From VRUE01 sp963807425 (GTDB lineage Bacteria; Actinomycetota; Thermoleophilia; Solirubrobacterales; 70-9): DNA of 64,000 bases. The translations under genes were made by a program, and so were the position numbers. Below, piece after piece: positions 16,397 through 24,691 of the stretch; position 1 is the stretch's first letter, and each line of letters opens with the position of its first letter. The notes beneath the pieces were generated by a model. It was given only the letters and a program-made list of their open reading frames with translations, had not been told where the DNA came from and did no database searches. Location: assembly GCA_963807425.1 (NCBI GenBank), contig CAWEBZ010000006.1, positions 186,001-250,000 of the forward strand. The letters are read 5' to 3'.

Positions 16397-17548
16397 CTAG
16401 GCGCGGCCGGCGGCGATCGCCAGTCGCTCCTCGCTGCTGGCGAAGAGGTAACGGTTGATCTCGGCCAGTCCGGCGAGGTCGTGGACGTCCTCGTCCAGGT
16501 AGGGGACTCGGATCACGCCCTTGGCGCGTAGCTCGCCGGCGAGGCGCTCGATATTGCGGGCATCGCGCTCCGCCAGCGCCTGGTAGTCGGCGAAGTTCTC
16601 GGCGACGCGCTTCGCCAGGTCCTCGTCACCAAGCCCCTCGGTCAGGGCTCCCTGTACGTCGGTCCCGTCGCCGCGCAGCCGCTCGGCCGGGTAGTGGACC
16701 TTGTTGACGATGACGCCGCCGAAGGGCAGTTTCGCCTCGACCAGCTTGCGGTGGAAGTAGACGGCCTCGTCGATCGGCTCCCCCTGCGGTCCGCAGACGA
16801 CCAGAAAGCAGGTGCGGCGATCGGCGAGCAGGCTGTTGACCCGCTTCGCCCGGGCCTGGAAGCCGTCGACCATGCCGCTGAAGGCGTTGAAGAACTCGGC
16901 CAAGTCGGCGAGCAGGTCGAAGCCGACGATGCGCTTGAAGACCGAGAGTGCGACCGAGGCGCCACGACCGGCGACCTTTGCCGCGATACCGGTCGGCCGC
17001 ATGAAGACGCGCAGAGAGCGACCTTCGATGAACTGGGTGAGCCGGCGCGGCGCGTCGAGGAAGTCGAGCGCGTTGCGGGTCGGTGGCGTGTCGAGCACGA
17101 GCAGGTCGAAGCGGCCTTCGGTGTGCAGCTCGAAGAGCTTCTCCATCGCCATGTACTCCTGCGAGCCGGCGAGCGCGTTGGAGATCTGTTGGTAGATGCG
17201 GTTGTTGAGGACGCGGTCGCGCGACTCCTCGTCCGGTGCCTGGCGGGCGACGAGCTCATCGAAGGTCGCCTTCGCGTCGAGCATCATCGCCCACAGCTCG
17301 CCCTCCATCTCGATGCCCTGCTCGGCGAACAGCTTCGGGTCCACCTGCCTGGCCTCGTTGCCGAGCTCCTTCAGGCCGAGTGAGTCGGCCAGCCGCTTCG
17401 CCGGGTCGATCGTCAGCACGCAGACCTTCAGCCCTCGTGCCGCCATCCCGGTAGCGATCGCCGCCGAGGTCGTGGTCTTGCCGACCCCGCCCGAGCCGGC
17501 GCAGATGCAGATGTCCTTGCCCTCGAGGATGTCGCCGACCGCGGGCAT
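16397..17548 (-). CDS. GET3/ArsA-like ATPase, second of a pair
   Basis: A P-loop ATPase of the anion-transporting/GET3 (SIMIBI) class, 383 aa. It has the deviant Walker A GSGGVGKTTTS near residue 18, the A' segment VCVLTIDPAKRLADSLGL, the switch-II LLVLDTPPTRNALDFL, and MMLDAKATFDELV. The gene overlaps the upstream homologue by one base. Actinobacteria carry such pairs (Mycobacterium tuberculosis Rv3679/Rv3680), whose products work together; arsenite or tail-anchored protein substrates should not be assumed. No CxxC of eukaryotic GET3 is seen. Confidence 0.85.
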   Translation of the reverse strand: MPAVGDILEGKDICICAGSGGVGKTTTSAAIATGMAARGLKVCVLTIDPAKRLADSLGLKELGNEARQVDPKLFAEQGIEMEGELWAMMLDAKATFDELVARQAPDEESRDRVLNNRIYQQISNALAGSQEYMAMEKLFELHTEGRFDLLVLDTPPTRNALDFLDAPRRLTQFIEGRSLRVFMRPTGIAAKVAGRGASVALSVFKRIVGFDLLADLAEFFNAFSGMVDGFQARAKRVNSLLADRRTCFLVVCGPQGEPIDEAVYFHRKLVEAKLPFGGVIVNKVHYPAERLRGDGTDVQGALTEGLGDEDLAKRVAENFADYQALAERDARNIERLAGELRAKGVIRVPYLDEDVHDLAGLAEINRYLFASSEERLAIAAGRA

Positions 17549-18474
17549 CAGCCGAGCCTCCGTGCCAGCTTCCGCGCCGCCTCGACGTCGAGCTCCGGCT
17601 CGAAGAGAAACGGGAGGGTCTTGACCGGCGCCTCGACCCGGCGGCGCAGGCGGGCAAGTTGCGCGCGCTGGGATCGAGCCCGATTGTGCTCGGAGAGCGC
17701 TGCCCGCGCCGCGGCTCTAACCACGCCGTTCTCTCCGCTGGCCAGCTCCGCGATCCGCTCGCTCTCCTCTTTTGAGAAGCGCTCGGGGTAGAGGCCGTTC
17801 ATGTAGATGCGGTCGACGGCGACGCCGACCTCGGTACGGAGATCGTGCTCGAGCGCCGCCGACTCGTTGACCGGCATCTCCTCGGGCAGGGCGACGATCG
17901 CGCTCCCGGTGTGCTTCTGATCGGTGATCAGGCGGTCGAGCTGCTGCGCCTGCGAGTGGATCGGGCCGACTCGGGCGATCGCGGCGAACGTGCGCGGCGT
18001 CTGCAGGAAGCCGATCCCGTGCCCGGTGGCGGGTGCGTCGACGATCACCAGGTCGTACTTGCGGCCCTGCTTGACCTTGCGGTCGAGCTGCGCCAGCTCC
18101 CAGATCTTTCCAATCGTGACCAGCTCCTTCAGCCCGGGCGTGGCCGCGGCCAAGTAGCTGAAGATGCGGCTGCGGAAGAGCATGTCCCGCATCGCCCGGA
18201 CCTTGAGCTGGAGCAGGACGTACTCGCGCATCGACTCGTCGGGATCGATCGAGATCGACCAGAGGTTCTCGGCCATTTCGACCTCGTGGAAGCCGACTTC
18301 GGTGTGATCGAAGATCCGCGAGGCGTTCTCCTGCGAGGAGACCTCGCAGACAATCGTTCGCTTGCCTTCGGCGGCGGCGCGCAGCCCAAGCGCGACCGCA
18401 ACCGTGGTCTTGCCGACGCCGCCCTTGCCGGTGATGAAGACCAGTCGCTTGTCGAGTAGATCGGTGACGGGCAA
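17548..18474 (-). CDS. GET3/ArsA-like ATPase, first of a pair
   Basis: The protein is 308 aa, with Walker A GKGGVGKTTVAVAL at residue ~16, switch-I-like EVSSQENASRIFDH, and Walker B-like LVIVDAPATGHGIGFL. It is shorter than its partner and lacks the second ATPase repeat of ArsA. It shares the arrangement of Rv3679: the shorter copy comes first, then the longer. It is divergent from the ParA-like gene with only 58 bases between, so the two units may share a control region. Confidence 0.85.
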   Translation of the reverse strand: MPVTDLLDKRLVFITGKGGVGKTTVAVALGLRAAAEGKRTIVCEVSSQENASRIFDHTEVGFHEVEMAENLWSISIDPDESMREYVLLQLKVRAMRDMLFRSRIFSYLAAATPGLKELVTIGKIWELAQLDRKVKQGRKYDLVIVDAPATGHGIGFLQTPRTFAAIARVGPIHSQAQQLDRLITDQKHTGSAIVALPEEMPVNESAALEHDLRTEVGVAVDRIYMNGLYPERFSKEESERIAELASGENGVVRAAARAALSEHNRARSQRAQLARLRRRVEAPVKTLPFLFEPELDVEAARKLARRLG

Positions 18475-18532
18475 TTCCTAGCAATTTCGGCAGCCGGCAG
18501 GAAAAGCGGATGGCTATGCGAATACCCGCGCA

Positions 18533-19726
18533 ATGGGATTCCTCAGCCGCAAGAACAAGTCCAAGCGGGTCGCCGTCGATGAGACGCACCCGATCGTCGA
18601 GGAGCTGGAGCATATGGAGGAGGCGGTGCCGGAGCGTCCGGCTGACGATTACTCCGGGCGTCCGGCCAATGAAGACTTCGAGCCCGACTTCGAGCGCCCG
18701 GCCGCGGGGCCCGTCGCCGAGGATGACCCTCCGGCGAGCACCCCGGAGGGCGCATCCTCGACGCCACCCGCGGAGGAGGCATTCGAGGATGCCGCTGAGG
18801 AGCCGGCGGTCTGGGTGACTGCCGACCGGGATTTGGCACCGACTTCTCCTGCTGTGAAGGTTGAGGAGCGCGATGAGGGACCCGAGAGATTCTTGCCTCG
18901 GGACCTGCTGGCGCCTTCGCGGCATGAGGTTGCGGTGCTGGAGCCCGAGGTGGAGGCCCCGACAAAGCACGCTGACGTGATCGCGTTTGCGAATCAGAAG
19001 GGTGGGGTGGCGAAGACCACCACGACTCTCAATCTTGCCGTTGCCTTCGCCGAGTCCGGCTACAAGGTTCTCTGCGTCGACCTCGATCCGCAGGGAAACC
19101 TGACGATGAGCCAGGGGATCGATCCCGACAAGGTCGAGAAGAGCCTCTACGACGTGCTCGTCAACGACATGCCGATCTCGGAGATCGTGCAGGAGCGCGA
19201 GATCGACATCGCCGTCTCCTCAATCGACCTGGCCGGGGCCGAGATCGCGATGAGCACCAAGATCGGCCGCGAGCGCTCGCTCGAGAAGGCCCTCAAGGAG
19301 GTCTCCGGCTACTACGACTTCGTCTGCATCGATACACCGCCCAGCCTCGGTCTACTGACGATCAACGCGCTGACCGCGGCCAACAAGGTGATCGTCCCCG
19401 TCCAGTGCGAGTACCTCTCGATGCGCGGTCTGGTCCAGCTCCAGAACACGCTGAAGATGATCCAGGAGAACCTCAATCCCGACGTCAAGATCGAGGGCAT
19501 CCTGCCGACGATGCTTGACTCACGGACTGTCCATGCCAAGGAGGCGGTCGAAATTCTCGAGGAGAACTTCGGCGAGCTCGTCTTCAAGTCCCGCATCCGC
19601 AAGGCGATCAAGTTCGCCGAGGCTCCGGTCAAGGGAGCCAGCGTGCTCAAGTACGATTCCGGCAGTAGCGCCGCGAACTACTATCGGGAGCTGGCGAAGG
19701 AGGTCCTTGCCCATGAGTCGTCGTGA
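18533..19726 (+). CDS. ParA/Soj-family ATPase with acidic N-terminal extension
   Basis: The protein is 397 aa. Residues ~1-145 are Pro/Glu/Asp-rich and probably disordered. The ParA domain begins near ADVIAFANQKGGVAKTTTTL (deviant Walker A with signature Lys), with DLDPQGNLT and CIDTPPSLG. The ending (SRTVHAKEAVEILEENFGE, KYDSGSSAANYYRELAKEV) is that of chromosomal ParA/Soj rather than MinD (no C-terminal amphipathic targeting helix). No parB follows. Instead ftsZ overlaps its 3' end by 14 bases, pointing to a role in positioning the division ring. Confidence 0.85.
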   Translation: MGFLSRKNKSKRVAVDETHPIVEELEHMEEAVPERPADDYSGRPANEDFEPDFERPAAGPVAEDDPPASTPEGASSTPPAEEAFEDAAEEPAVWVTADRDLAPTSPAVKVEERDEGPERFLPRDLLAPSRHEVAVLEPEVEAPTKHADVIAFANQKGGVAKTTTTLNLAVAFAESGYKVLCVDLDPQGNLTMSQGIDPDKVEKSLYDVLVNDMPISEIVQEREIDIAVSSIDLAGAEIAMSTKIGRERSLEKALKEVSGYYDFVCIDTPPSLGLLTINALTAANKVIVPVQCEYLSMRGLVQLQNTLKMIQENLNPDVKIEGILPTMLDSRTVHAKEAVEILEENFGELVFKSRIRKAIKFAEAPVKGASVLKYDSGSSAANYYRELAKEVLAHESS

Positions 19727-21041
19727 CAAGCGCGCCAGCATGAGAGAGGGCCCCCTCTCGGATCTCTTCCGCTCTACCTCCGATGATCCCCCCGCCGATC
19801 CGCCCGAGCTCGAGAAGCCGCATGCGGAGGAGCCGCCGGCAACGGATCCCCCAGAGGAGACCCCTCCCGAGCGGTTGAAGAGGGTCTTCTCTGAGGAGCC
19901 AAGGCCGCAGCGGCGAGAGGTTGAGCCGATCGTTGAAGCGCCTCGCTACGGGCGGGAGGAGCCTGAGTACGAGCCGCCGGGGAGCGGCGAGCCTCATCAG
20001 CCTGTGATCCGGGTCGTTGGGGTGGGGGGTGGCGGTGTCAATGCCGTCAACCGCATGGTCGAGGCCAGGATTCCCGGGGTCGAGTTCATGGCGGTCAATA
20101 CCGATCTTCAGTCGCTGCAGCTCTGTATGGCGGACGTCACCGTCCACATCGGCGAAGAGCAGACCCGCGGCCTCGGCGCTGGCGCCGATCCCGAGCTGGG
20201 CCACCGCTCCGCCTTCGAGGAGCAGGACAAGATCAAGCGCCTGCTCAAGGGCTCCGACATGGTCTTCGTCGCCGCTGGCGCAGGCGGCGGCACCGGCACC
20301 GGCGCCGCTCCGGTTATTGCCCGGCTCGCTCGCGAGGTCGGCGCACTGACCGTCGGCATCGTCACCAAGCCGTTCAGCTTCGAGGGCAGCCGTCGCGGCA
20401 ATCAGGCGAACAAGGGCATCGAGGAACTTTCCGCCGAGGTCGACACGCTGATCGTCGTCCCCAACGACCGCCTGCTCGAGGTCCTCGACCAGCAGACGTC
20501 GATGGTCGAGGCCTTCCAGGTCGCCGACGACGTGCTGCGCCAGGGCGTGCAGGGGGTCTCCGACCTGGTCACGCTCCCCGCCGTGATCAACCTCGACTTC
20601 GCCGACGTGCGGACGATCATGTCCGAGGCCGGCCGGGCGCTGCTCGGTATCGGCATGGGCCATGGCGATGGGCGGGCCGTGCTCGCCGCCGAAAAAGCGA
20701 TCTCCTCGCCGCTGCTGGAGACCTCGATGGAGGGCGCCCGTGCGATCCTGCTCTCGATCACCGGTGGCGCCGATCTCTCTCTGGTCGAGGTCAGCGAGGC
20801 GGCCAAGCTCGTCGGTGAGGCCGCTCACCCCGACGCCAACATCATCTTCGGCGCCAACGTCGACGAGGAGCTCAGCGACCAGGTCTGGGTGACCGTCGTC
20901 GCGACCCGCTTCGATGGCCGCGCCGCGCCACCGCGCCGTGCGGTCGAGCCGACCATCCGCCGCGCCAACGATGCACCGCGTCCTCGCCGCGAGCGCGGCG
21001 GTGAGCTCGGCATCGACGTCCCTGAGTTCCTGCCGGGCTAG
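19713..21041 (+). CDS. ftsZ: Cell division protein FtsZ with N-terminal extension
   Basis: FtsZ is a tubulin-like GTPase that forms the division ring. Start ATG 19713 is set by AAGGAGGT at 19697-19704. The protein is 442 aa. About 95 residues of Pro/Glu/Arg-rich sequence precede the GTPase domain (IRVVGVGGGGVNAVNRM), where most FtsZ have ~10. The domain is intact: NTDLQSLQ, GAGGGTGTGAAPVIA, PNDRLLEV and the T7 loop NLDFADVRTIM. The C-terminal peptide is ELGIDVPEFLPG, the usual FtsA/SepF-type binding tail. It is outside a dcw cluster and translationally coupled to a ParA-like gene. Confidence 0.93.
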   Translation: MSRRDKRASMREGPLSDLFRSTSDDPPADPPELEKPHAEEPPATDPPEETPPERLKRVFSEEPRPQRREVEPIVEAPRYGREEPEYEPPGSGEPHQPVIRVVGVGGGGVNAVNRMVEARIPGVEFMAVNTDLQSLQLCMADVTVHIGEEQTRGLGAGADPELGHRSAFEEQDKIKRLLKGSDMVFVAAGAGGGTGTGAAPVIARLAREVGALTVGIVTKPFSFEGSRRGNQANKGIEELSAEVDTLIVVPNDRLLEVLDQQTSMVEAFQVADDVLRQGVQGVSDLVTLPAVINLDFADVRTIMSEAGRALLGIGMGHGDGRAVLAAEKAISSPLLETSMEGARAILLSITGGADLSLVEVSEAAKLVGEAAHPDANIIFGANVDEELSDQVWVTVVATRFDGRAAPPRRAVEPTIRRANDAPRPRRERGGELGIDVPEFLPG

Positions 21042-21056
21042 CTTCAGACTCTGCCG

Positions 21057-22562
21057 ATGAGCGGGGTCGTCGCCGCGGGCCACCCACTGACCGCCGAGGC
21101 GGGGGCCGGGGTCCTGCGCGCGGGTGGCAACGCAGTCGATGCCGCGGTCTGCGCTGTACTTGCCTCGTTCGCGGTCGAGAGCCCGCTCACGGGGTTCGGT
21201 GCCGGCGGTTTCATGATGGTGCACCGCGGCGGGGAGACGACGCTGATCGACTTCTTCGTCTCGGCCCCGGGCAGGGACGGGATCGAGCGAGGCGTCGAGC
21301 TGGTTCCGGTGCCGGTCCACTTCGATGCCGAGACCGTGCAGACGTTCTACGTCGGTCCGGCGTCCTGCGGAGTGCCGGGCACCGCGGCGGGGCTGGAGGC
21401 GGCTCTGGACCGCTTCGGCTCGGTGCCCCTGGTCGAGCTGGTCGAGCCCGGCATCCGCCTCGCCCGCGAGGGCGCTCCGGTCAATGCCGAGCAGGCCTAC
21501 ATCCTCGACATCCTCGAACCGATCCACGCCCGGCTCGAGGGCACGCGGGAGCTCTACGCGCCCGCCGGGGCCACATTGCGCAAGGGCGACGTGCTCCGTT
21601 TCCCGGAGCTGGCGGAGGCGCTGGAGCGCTTCGGCGCCGAGGGTGCCGAGCCCTTCTACCGCGGCGAGGTCGCCGAACGGCTGAGCGAGTACGTGGTCGA
21701 GCACGGCGGCACGCTCGGTCCCGCCGACTTCGCCGGCTACGAGGCGGTCGAGCGCCGGCCGATCCGCACGGACTTCCGCGGCACGACGGTCCTCACCAAC
21801 CCGCCGCCCTCCTCGGGCGGGATCCTGATCGCCTACTGCCTTGGCTTGCTGGAGCGGCTGGGGGAGCGCAGCGGGCCCGAGCAGCTGGTCGCGGCGATGG
21901 GGGCGGCCAACGACGCGCGCGGCGAGGCCTTTGCCGAAGCGCTCTACAGCGACGGGCTGGAGGCGAGCCTGCTCGACCCCGGCGCGCTCGACCGCGCCGC
22001 CGGCGACCTGCTCGGCTCGACCACCCACATCTCGGTGCTCGACCGCGACGGCACCTGCGCCAGCGTCACCTGCTCCAACGGCTCCGGCTCCGGCGTGATG
22101 GTCCCCGGCACGGGGGTGATCCTCAACAACATGCTCGGCGAGGAGGACCTCAACCCACTCGGCTTCCACGGCATTGCCCCGGGGCGCCGGGTGCCGTCGA
22201 TGATGGCGCCGACCGTGGTCCTGCGTGACGGCGAGATCGAACTCGGGCTCGGCAGCGCCGGCTCCAACCGGATCCGCTCGGCGATCCTGCAGACGATCGT
22301 GCGCGCGGTCGAGCAAGGGATGGGCGCCGATGAGGCGGTGCGAGCGCCGCGACTCCATTTCGAGCAGGGAGTCGTCCAAGCCGAGCCGGGGATAGACGAG
22401 GAGGCGCTGGCGCGGCTGGAGGCAAGTGGCTTGCCGGTGATCCGTCGCCCCGCGATCAACCTCTTCTTCGGCGGCGCCCAGGCAGTAGCCCGTGACCGCG
22501 ACAGCGGTGCGCTCAGCGGCGGCGGCGACCCGCGCCGGGGCGGTAGCGTGGCGGTCGCATGA
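21057..22562 (+). CDS. Gamma-glutamyltransferase family protein
   Basis: An Ntn-hydrolase of the gamma-glutamyltranspeptidase family, 501 aa. It has AAGHPLTAEAGAGVLRAGGNAVDAAV at the start, the autoprocessing site before the nucleophile Thr in GSTTHISVLDRDG (residue ~322), CSNGSGSGVMVPGTGVILNNM, and the late GSAGSNRIRSAI. No signal peptide is seen, so it appears cytoplasmic, unlike glutathione-degrading periplasmic enzymes. The substrate is unknown. A CAGACT hexamer six bases before ATG could be a leaderless -10 box, and the stop overlaps the next start by four bases. Confidence 0.88.
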   Translation: MSGVVAAGHPLTAEAGAGVLRAGGNAVDAAVCAVLASFAVESPLTGFGAGGFMMVHRGGETTLIDFFVSAPGRDGIERGVELVPVPVHFDAETVQTFYVGPASCGVPGTAAGLEAALDRFGSVPLVELVEPGIRLAREGAPVNAEQAYILDILEPIHARLEGTRELYAPAGATLRKGDVLRFPELAEALERFGAEGAEPFYRGEVAERLSEYVVEHGGTLGPADFAGYEAVERRPIRTDFRGTTVLTNPPPSSGGILIAYCLGLLERLGERSGPEQLVAAMGAANDARGEAFAEALYSDGLEASLLDPGALDRAAGDLLGSTTHISVLDRDGTCASVTCSNGSGSGVMVPGTGVILNNMLGEEDLNPLGFHGIAPGRRVPSMMAPTVVLRDGEIELGLGSAGSNRIRSAILQTIVRAVEQGMGADEAVRAPRLHFEQGVVQAEPGIDEEALARLEASGLPVIRRPAINLFFGGAQAVARDRDSGALSGGGDPRRGGSVAVA

Positions 22563-23673
22563 GGATCGACTTCGAGGCGGAAGGGCTGCTGGACGGCGTC
22601 GAGGGCGACGCTCGCGCGGCACGGCTGAAGTTGCTCGAAGAGCTCGCCGCCGACGGCGTCACGGTCGAGGAGCTGCGTGAAGCGGTCGCCGCTGGCCGGC
22701 TCACCCTGCTGCCGGTGGAGCGGGCCCTTGCCGGGCCCGGTCCCCGCTACACGCCGCGCGAGGTAGCCGAGATCTCGGGCGTCGACCTCGAGCTACTGCA
22801 GCGCTTCAGCGCCGCCCTCGGCGTGCCCTACACCGACCCCGACGAACGGAGGGCGACCGAGGCCGACGTGGAGGCGGCGCGAAACATGAAGGCGTTCCGC
22901 AACGCCGGCCTGCCGGAGGACGGGATGCTCCAGGTGGCGAGGACGATCGGGATGGGCACGGCCCGGATCGCCGCCGCCAACCGCGAGCTGGTCGTGCGCA
23001 CGCTGATGCAGCCAGGCGACACCGAGCGAGACCTGGCCGAGCGTTTCGCCGCCGCCGCCGAGCACATGATGCCGCTGGTCGGCCCGACCCTGGACTACGC
23101 GCTGCAGGCCCACATGCTGGAGCAGATCCGCCGCGACGTGATCGGCATCGCCGACCTCGCCTCGGGGGAGATCCGTGGCGCCGTCGACATCGCCGTCTGC
23201 TTCGCCGATCTGGTCGAGTTCACCCGGCTTGGCGAGGAGATCGCGCCCGAGGAGCTGGGCATGGTCGCCGGCCGCTTCGAGGAAATGGCGACGGCCGTCG
23301 CCGAGCCCCGGTGCGGCTGGTGAAGATGATCGGCGACGCGGCGATGCTCGTCTCTGTCGACGCCGAGGAGACGCTGGCGGCGGCGCTGAGGCTGATCGAG
23401 GCGGCGGAGGAAGAAGGAGAGGAGTTCCCCTTCCTGCGCGCGGGTCTCGCCTACGGTCCGACCCTCGCCCAGTCGGGCGACTACTACGGCCGCTCGGTCA
23501 ACTTGGCGAGCCGGATCACCGCGATGGCCAGGCCTGGCAGCGTGCTGGTCGACGCGGCGACGAAAGAAGCCGCGGACGGCGCCTTCTCCTACTCCTTCGC
23601 CGGCGAGCGCCGCCTGAAGGGGATCGACTCCGGCGTCAAGCTCTACCGCGTGCGCCGCGAAGGCGAGCGCTAG
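22559..23673 (+). pseudogene. Class III adenylate cyclase, split by a one-base frameshift
   Basis: Two frames make one cyclase: 22559-23323 holds an N-terminal regulatory domain and the first part of the catalytic domain (FADLVEFTRLGEE with the first metal Asp), and the next frame continues VRLVKMIGDAAMLVS (second metal Asp and substrate Lys), then VNLASRITAMARPGS with the transition-state Asn/Arg. Adding one C to the CCCC run at 23306-23309 restores EPPVRLVK. The build resembles mycobacterial Rv1264/Rv2212, whose N-terminal domain is pH-sensing or inhibitory. All catalytic residues survive, so an active gene with a sequencing error is likely. Confidence 0.85.
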
Positions 23674-24587
23674 GCCGGCTTGCGGCCGGAGACGAGCAGG
23701 TTGTAGAAGAGCTCGGCGGGGAGGTATGGCTCGAGCAGGCGGGTGTCGACCTTCTGCAGGGCGATGTAGCTGCGGAAGGCGAACTTGCGCCAGCCCCACG
23801 AGACCGATTCGGGCTCTGCCGTCGACTCGACCGTCCGCAGTCCCCAGCCCCAGAAGTTCGCCAGCAACTCCTCGCCGCCGACGTGGCGGTCCTCGAAGCC
23901 GCTCTCGCGCAGCAGCCGCCGCAGGTCGGCGGGCGCGAAGGCGTGGACGTCGACCTCGCCCTCGAGCGCGTGGCCGCTGGACTGCTCGGACTCGGCGACG
24001 GCGCGAGGCTGCGCCCGGACCAGGCGCCGCCAGACGGGCGCGACGGCCATCGCCGTCCGCTTCGGCACGGCCGCGAGCTGGTCGCCGTAGCGCGAGGGCT
24101 CGCCGCCGAAGGCGATCACGCCGCCCGGTCGCAGGACGCGACGGAATTCGGCGAAGGCCTTGGCCAGGTCTGGGATGTGGTGGAGGACGGCGTGCCCGAA
24201 GACGATGTCGAAGCTCTCGTCCTCGAAGTGCAGTACCTCGGCCTCGGTCTCGACCGTCTCGGCCTCCAGGCCCAGCGCCTCGGCGGTGGCCGAGAGGCGG
24301 TTGAGCATGCCGGGCGAGATATCGGTGGCGGTGAGCCGTTCGATCACCCCGAGCTGCAGCAGGTTGAGCGAGAAGTAGCCGGTACCCGAGCCGATCTCGA
24401 GCCCGTCGCCGAAACTGCGGCCGTCGAGCCCGCCCAGCGCCTTGACCAGCTTCAACCGCACCTGCTCCTGGCCGGTCTCGCCGAAGTCGATCCCCCACTT
24501 GGCGTCGTACTCGTCCGCCGCCGCATCGTGGTAGCGGGTGTTGACGTCCTTGATGTGCTCGGGGGTCGCAGTGGGGGAGGCCGGCAT
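23670..24587 (-). CDS. Class I SAM-dependent methyltransferase
   Basis: The start chosen, ATG 24587, gives 305 aa; earlier starts would extend into the palindrome upstream. Motif I is LEIGSGTGYFSLN (residue ~72), with TATDISPGML, FEDESFDIVFGHAVLHHIPD and VLRPGGVIAFGG, a typical Methyltransf_11 order. The C-terminal third (PADLRRLLRESGFEDRHVGGEELLANFWGWGLR) is less common, and the substrate is unknown. TACGGT at 24598-24603 (minus strand), ten bases before ATG, is a likely -10 box. The 50-bp palindrome lies just upstream of it. Confidence 0.85.
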   Translation of the reverse strand: MPASPTATPEHIKDVNTRYHDAAADEYDAKWGIDFGETGQEQVRLKLVKALGGLDGRSFGDGLEIGSGTGYFSLNLLQLGVIERLTATDISPGMLNRLSATAEALGLEAETVETEAEVLHFEDESFDIVFGHAVLHHIPDLAKAFAEFRRVLRPGGVIAFGGEPSRYGDQLAAVPKRTAMAVAPVWRRLVRAQPRAVAESEQSSGHALEGEVDVHAFAPADLRRLLRESGFEDRHVGGEELLANFWGWGLRTVESTAEPESVSWGWRKFAFRSYIALQKVDTRLLEPYLPAELFYNLLVSGRKPA

Positions 24588-24613
24588 GCGGCCCGGAACC
24601 GTACATGGCCGAG

Positions 24614-24663
24614 GACGTGCCACGAGTTCGGCACCTATATGGGCGCACAACTCGTGGCACGTC
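24614..24663 (-). repeat. 50-bp palindromic element, copy 1
   Basis: A perfect 15-bp inverted repeat, GACGTGCCACGAGTT at 24614-24628 and its complement at 24649-24663, surrounds a 20-base centre. Read on the minus strand it matches the element at 39154-39203 in 42 of 50 positions. It sits between two divergent methyltransferase genes, about ten bases from a -10-like hexamer on each side. A shared operator is the simplest reading. Confidence 0.65.
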
Positions 24664-24675
24664 GGGGCGGGCGGC

Positions 24676-24681
24676 TATACG
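24676..24681 (+). promoter_or_regulatory. Candidate -10 box (TATACG)
   Basis: TATACG lies ten bases before the GTG start at 24692 and twelve bases after the 50-bp palindrome, which would cover the -35 region. It fits the leaderless pattern seen elsewhere in the window. Confidence 0.4.
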
Positions 24682-24691
24682 GTCCCGCTTC

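Noticed and set aside
19647..22622. A 991-codon open frame on the minus strand opposite ftsZ and the gamma-glutamyltransferase
   Set aside because: It mirrors two well-identified genes; long antisense frames are expected at this GC content and the product is Arg/Gly/His-rich without domains.
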